From: Lyophyllum atratum | Taxonomy: Eukaryota > Basidiomycota > Agaricomycetes > Agaricales > Lyophyllaceae | DNA length: 25,540 bases | NCBI GenBank assembly: GCA_014905825.1 | Contig: JACGCN010000133.1 | Coordinates: 1 to 25,540 of the forward strand | Direction: 5' to 3' | Shown here: positions 20,221-25,540 of the stretch, in pieces | Position numbering within the stretch: position 1 is the first letter of the stretch | Layout: the number at the start of each line of letters is the position of its first letter | The notes under the pieces: model-generated | Databases searched by the model: none | Seen by the model: only the letters and a program-made list of their open reading frames with translations | What the model was told of the DNA's origin: nothing | Translations under genes and position numbers: made by a program

Positions 20221-21878
20221 GGTGAGCTGAGGAGGTGTAGGAGTAGCGCAGGCGCTAATTCTTTGCCCCGGGTACGTGTTTGTTATACATAAGAATCAGC
20301 GGGTCGTAATGACATCAAATTAGAAGGTTGTTGGTGACCTGATGCATTGAGGCGGAGACCCTGCGAGACCGTCAGTCTCCAAGGCGTTAGAGCATATATG
20401 GCCTAGTTCATCATCTTGGGAACGACGATGAGAACGTCATGATGACCTCGTCAACGACCTTCAAGATGTTTGAAGGATTCATTCACGTAATCACATGCAC
20501 CACTAAGAGTTCCTGCCTGGCTCAAGGCTTTCAGTAATGATTATATTCTCGAGTAGAGCATACCGGCACGACAAAACTTTCGCCAAGTTGTCTTCCCACT
20601 GCCAGGCAGCCGAAAGTACTATCATCAGAGCTCTTGTCAAGATGGATCCAACATCCGATATCCGAGCCGCCTCCAAATATTTTGCCAAGCATGGCCACAA
20701 CATCATAACAGCTGCAGTCTACTACTAGATATGTACAGCTGACAAAAAAACATGAGATCCACCTGCGATACTTCAGAAAACGAGTCTGAAAGACCACAGT
20801 TCATCGTACTTTTCACTTACCGTTATTATATTGACTATTTCACGTCCACCTCAAGCTAACATCTTCTCTGCCTCTTAGCCTACCAAGTATGAGTAGTGAC
20901 TGTGCTTATTCCTGTTTTCCGAGAGGGGAAGTAGAATGAATCTGGGCGACAGCAGCCTGCAATGCGTGGTGAAGCCCCTTATACTCTCCACTCGCCGCAG
21001 TTATATTTTCCCTTGACATCGAAGGATTTTGCGCCAGGATGCCCACGGTAGCACATCTGCGTTGCGAGGCGTGTACTGTGCGATACCTTGGTCTAAAACG
21101 AAGTAAAAATCTGAGACAAATGATCGTGGCGCTCCCGAATTGCACGACATAATGTTACCCTCGTGGTCTGGTGTGATCCACTCGCAGAGTTTCATGGGAC
21201 ATCTGCTGAGAGGAGCATTGATATAAGTACCTAGACAGCACCACTAGAGCGGTGTAGAATATGAGTAAGCCGAATGGGCATACGACCATGCAGATACACG
21301 CCTCGTTTGTGCTGGTCTGCACTATAAGTTCGAAAGGAACGTGTTAGAACAGTATCCCGACCGGCCACAAGAAGGACGTAGCTTCAGAAGTACGGGGTTG
21401 TTAGTGAAACCGTCGGCTTCGCCCTGACCAAAAACCCTTACAGAGGCATGCAGGCGGGGGGCCGTGGAAGGAAATATAATCTGCATGGTCACAAGGGTGG
21501 AAGAGATTAGTTAGCCGTTGGTTAACTCTTTCGGACGAGGAGTAAGGGACCTCTCTGTGTGCACCAGGTTCTTCACAACGTAAGATATGTGCATTGTTAC
21601 CTTCAGGTCGGATGAGACGACCGAGCATGACCACTCACCGAGGACAGCCTAAACATCAGTGATGGTGTATCGTTAAAAATAACATTTTTGATTCGAAATC
21701 GTCCTCCACGAATGACCGTGCAGAATAGGTTTTTCTCGATCACGGCTAGTCGAAATTTCTGCGCTTCAACCGCCAGCGGGAATACTTGAGAGTGGAAGAT
21801 CGTTTAAACTGTACGCTTTCTGGATGAGAAGAGCAGCATTATCGAAATGGAGAGCGTACCTGCTTCTCCAAAAGTTCT

Positions 21879-22136
21879 CTAACTGGAAACCGCTGTAAGG
21901 TGCGTTCGGAACTCAGAGTCATAACACCTCTTCTCCACCGAGAGATGCATCTCTTTCACGTAAGGTCCGACGTCCTTGTACTCTGCGGAGTCGTTCTGCG
22001 CGTCTGATGGATGGAAATTAGCCATTTCCCGTGGCTCGAGTTTGATGTTGATGCCTGATTCCATGATGCCTGATTCCAAGCATCGGACTGTGGCGGGTAG
22101 CCTGGGTGCGAGCCCCAATGTTGCGTGTGCATACAT
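21879..22136 (-). CDS. Unassigned 85-codon frame, possible C-terminal exon
   Basis: The frame has an ATG start and TAG stop on the minus strand and encodes a hydrophilic polypeptide with the stretches INIKLEPREMANFHPSDA and EYKDVGPYVKEMHL. The composition would suit the cytoplasmic tail of a membrane protein, but I find no convincing upstream exons. It contains a 15-bp tandem duplication (22050-22078). I do not recognise the family and it may be chance. Confidence 0.2.
   Translation of the reverse strand: MYAHATLGLAPRLPATVRCLESGIMESGINIKLEPREMANFHPSDAQNDSAEYKDVGPYVKEMHLSVEKRCYDSEFRTHLTAVSS
22050..22078 (+). repeat. 15-bp tandem duplication
   Basis: GATGCCTGATTCCAT is followed directly by a second copy lacking only the last base. 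In the minus-strand frame it encodes a repeated ESGIM unit, so the duplication is in frame there. Confidence 0.85.
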
Positions 22137-22640
22137 ATGCGATATCTTTCGCGTTCATATTGTTGATCGCGTCGGTGGTGGTCGGTGGTCTTTACGGTAC
22201 GCGAATGTTTTGATAGCCGACACGAGGCCACGTTTTCGAGAACAACACGAACTACTTCAGGAATTGCAGGGAAGCTACTTGTGAACAGGAGGATCTGGCA
22301 GCGCGTTTCAGACTGTTTCAGGCACCAGGAAAACCAGAGCCTATAGATGCAATAGCAGAGATCGCGTATATGATGCGCCAACCAGCATCTGAGATACAAA
22401 TCACGATGGCCATACCGTTTCCTCCTTAGAACCCGTCAGAATTAAACAGAAACTGATGTGATTAGATTGTACGTACAGCGGCTTCAAGCGGCCTCGAAGA
22501 TATTCCTTCAAGTCTCTTTCGATGGCGCCCACCATATCATGTAACGTAAAATGACCTACCGCAGACCTATAGTTCTCAAAAGCTAGGCATCAACAAACCG
22601 TGCCACATACATTTGCACATTTTACAAGAGGTCATAAAAT

Positions 22641-24240
22641 CTACTCAGCCTTGTGCCCCTTTCCCTTTTTCTCGCGCGAATCTCCCGCCAGCCACATGGC
22701 CGAGAACACGAAAAATGCGACGCTGGTGCTAATGGCACCAGTGTAGTATGGCCATGCAGCACTCAGGAATCGTGGGTATCCATCATGTCTAGGAGGGACC
22801 ACTGCAACAGTTATGGAGCTCTCGAGGAAGGTGAAGCTAACGCGCCATATTCTGTGAGTAAACATAGACTTCTGTCAAGATCAAGGCCACGTACCCTTTG
22901 CGCTTGTAGTCGATTACGAACTTGAAGACACCGTGTCTATCAGGTGCGCGGAAGGTAACTGAATATTTTCCTGGGACACTCTCGACTGGCAACAAGGCTG
23001 TTCGGATGTGGGGGTCCAGCATGGTAAATTCGAAACTGTAGGTCCCTGATCCCCGAATACGGCACCCAAGTTGACCGTCTTCGAATCATACTTCGAAATG
23101 TACGCGCTGTATTCCTGAAGGGCTGTTAGACGGTAAAGACAACTGAGAGCTATTCAAATCGTACGATTTTGTCATTTGTGGTATACTGTTCAACGGTTCC
23201 GTCTCATTTACGCGATGGTGTTCAGTTTTATCGATGCGAAGAACGTTTGTCTCCTGGAACGTCCATTTCGCCACGTCGCGGTTTAAATTGCAAGTTACCG
23301 GATGGCACACCCCCTGCATTAGGTTTCGATTAATGCATCTACGCCATTCTTAATTCAAGCGGGACGTACTTGGATACTTCTTTTTCTCGCGTATTCATCG
23401 CTGAAGGACATCAACACCTCCGACCCAGGGTAACTCGGGACCCGTCAAGGGTCTGGAAAACCTGTTACCAAGCCAAGCTGAGAGCCTGCCCATAGACCTT
23501 CACCGCCTCTCTCAGCTGCATCAACGATAGCATCAGCGGAGCCACCATCTGTTTCGGCGGCAAAGCTTGCAGCGGGTGCGCGCAGGATAGGCACAAGTAG
23601 AGGGTTGTTTCCAAGGGAATGCGGAACGCCGGAGAACCAGACAGGGTGGAGATTTGGCGAGAGGATGGGGTGGCTGGCTGGCACGGGGACGGGGATGACA
23701 TTTGGTGATCCCTGGCGTTCGGGGAAGTATGACACCAGTGGGGTGCCAGGGAGGTGGGAGCGTAAGTGAAAATTCTGCGGCCAAGGAGGAAAGCGGCGTT
23801 TGTTTGGGTGACAGTGCTATGAGGAGGTTGGTCTTCTTGCCCAATAGCTCTACTAGGGACTGAGGTGTGATATCCTTCGCAAAGACTGAACGGACGTGAG
23901 ATAAATGCAGAAGATTTAAAGATGACCGTACCCTTCGTTTCTGGTGCCAGGAGTATGACGTGGGCGAACATCGGGGTGTCATACTCAATGACCACAGGTG
24001 TTTCGGCCCTTGGGCGCACGGAATGTCCAAGTCATAGCCCTGCTCTGTAAATAAATTAACGGGTATTCGGAGAAAGAGGTTATTAATCACGGACCTTTCA
24101 AACCATCGAAGAACAAGGAGTAGTTGTCCTGTTGCTTGGGCTCTACGATCACAAGTTACGGAGTCTCCTGTACTGGACTTGGCATTAAGGCCTGTGGCGA
24201 GGGCCGTTATAAGAACGAGTAACGAGCGAAGGAAGACCAT
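22641..24240 (-). CDS. WBP1: Oligosaccharyltransferase subunit WBP1/OST48 (six exons, many frameshifts)
   Basis: Wbp1/OST48 is an essential subunit of the ER oligosaccharyltransferase, which transfers the dolichol-linked glycan to Asn of nascent proteins. Exons (minus) are 24095-24240, 23932-24044, 23370-23885, 23165-23313, 22895-23114 and 22641-22851; the corrected length is 448 aa. It has an N-terminal signal (MVFLRSLLVLITALATGLNA), then FAKDITPQSLVELLGKK, SSLAAEFSLTLPPP, FTMLDPHIRTALLPV, VFKFVIDYKRKG and, near the end, PPRHDGYPRFLSAAWPYY followed by one membrane segment and a basic tail, as in the family. Ten extra bases (near 24156, 24027, 24008, 23748, 23458, 23428, 23406, 23381, 23311, 23283) and two missing bases (near 23195 and 23040) interrupt the frame. 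All splice sites are intact, and the frame closes exactly when these are allowed for. The gene is divergent from adenylate kinase. Confidence 0.9.
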
Positions 24241-24508
24241 AGTCTCGACTCAAACCAAGACTTGGTCGTTGAAAGTATCTGTAGAGCGTTTCCCACCTGC
24301 GACGGGTTCCACGTCGCGGCTGGATATTTTTGGACAGGTGTATGCCACGGGCTTTCGGAACAAACAGTGGCTACCTCCTGCCACGACATCGGCTGGCACC
24401 GCGTTCCCAAACCCCGACAAAGTCCGACTAATTCAACAGCGAAGACTTAAGCCAGCAGGTCGAACTCCTGGCCATCGAATTTTCTCGGTTTTCCTTCATT
24501 CTATCGCA
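24241..24508. promoter_or_regulatory. Shared 268-bp divergent promoter region of WBP1 and adenylate kinase
   Basis: The two ATGs point away from each other with 268 bases between them, so both promoters and 5' UTRs must lie here. I cannot point to a clear TATA box. A pyrimidine-rich stretch (about 24480-24505) precedes the adenylate kinase ATG. Confidence 0.6.
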
Positions 24509-25430
<922 letters not shown>

Positions 25431-25540
25431 ATCTAGAGTACCGCGGCCTTCGAGGCAATAGATGACCATTTTTTGCAAGGGATCATCTGGCTGGACTGAA
25501 GGGCAAAAGCCGCTCGTCGTGATATATTCCTCGCGCTCGC

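Larger units (their letters stand above)
20221..22640. other. 2.4-kb region without an assignable gene
   Basis: This lies between F-box gene 2 (starts at 20220, minus) and the stop of WBP1 (22641, minus). Only scraps look coding. One minus-strand frame at about 21240-21340 encodes a hydrophobic, membrane-like stretch (CMVVCPFGLLIFYTALVV). Another, 21879-22136, is an 85-codon ATG frame. A weaker 63-codon plus-strand frame is at 20537-20728. They do not join into one protein I recognise. It may be a fast-evolving or decayed membrane-protein gene, or non-coding. I see no transposase or reverse transcriptase motifs or terminal repeats. Confidence 0.4.

Noticed and set aside
20537..20728. 63-codon plus-strand frame with ATG
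   Set aside because: Short, no recognisable features, no evidence beyond being open.
20221..22640. Possible transposon or viral insertion
   Set aside because: No terminal repeats, target-site duplication, transposase or polymerase motifs could be seen.
23156..23169. 14-bp perfect palindrome AAATCGTACGATTT
   Set aside because: It overlaps the exon/intron border of WBP1 and is most simply explained by the splice donor context; no repeat of it was noticed elsewhere.

Overview
The window looks like nuclear DNA of a filamentous basidiomycete, most likely an Agaricomycete. The genes are split by many 37-81 nt GT-AG introns, UTRs and intergenic spaces are short, genes lie on both strands, and the recognisable proteins (fungal Na,K-ATPase-like pump, tandem WSC protein, ELHD-type F-box/leucine-rich proteins, F-box plus propeller protein) match that group. 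There is no operon, CRISPR array, virus or transposon that I can recognise. I found no new multi-gene system; the notable points are gene-structure details and patches of single-base indels.

Layout, left to right: (1) 148-494 (+) COX17 copper chaperone. (2) 1463-6561 (+) a type II P-type ATPase of the fungal Na,K-ATPase-like branch, about 1,164 aa after indels are allowed for, with 30 introns and a 5-nt microexon. (3) 6661-7482 (-) MCP1-type mitochondrial membrane protein, convergent with the ATPase. (4) 7801-7950 (+) an F-box relic, followed by a full F-box gene at 8009-9330 (+). (5) 9717-11312 (-) an F-box plus propeller-like protein. (6) 12005-12098 (-) tRNA-Asp(GUC) with a 22-nt intron. 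(7) 13051-15873 (+) a Ser/Thr protein kinase with a long serine-rich insertion and a very G-rich stretch. (8) 16586-17700 (-) a secreted protein with two WSC domains. (9) 18855-20220 (-) a second F-box gene, paralogous to the one at 8009 and with an intron at the same place and phase. (10) 20221-22640, about 2.4 kb without an assignable gene. (11) 22641-24240 (-) WBP1/OST48, divergent from (12) 24509-25430 (+) adenylate kinase.

A cross-cutting feature is that COX17, the 5' part of the ATPase, the kinase, WBP1 and adenylate kinase each need one or more single-base corrections, nearly all in short homopolymers, to read through. The encoded residues and splice sites are otherwise intact. Other genes (MCP1, both F-box genes, F-box/propeller, WSC) read cleanly. 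Patchy sequencing or assembly error is the simplest explanation, but recent pseudogenisation cannot be excluded from sequence alone.

Functionally the genes are mostly independent housekeeping units: mitochondrial copper delivery and membrane contact (COX17, MCP1), ion pumping, ER N-glycosylation (WBP1) and adenine nucleotide balance (Adk). Among them sits a local group of F-box genes of the kind expanded in mushrooms.
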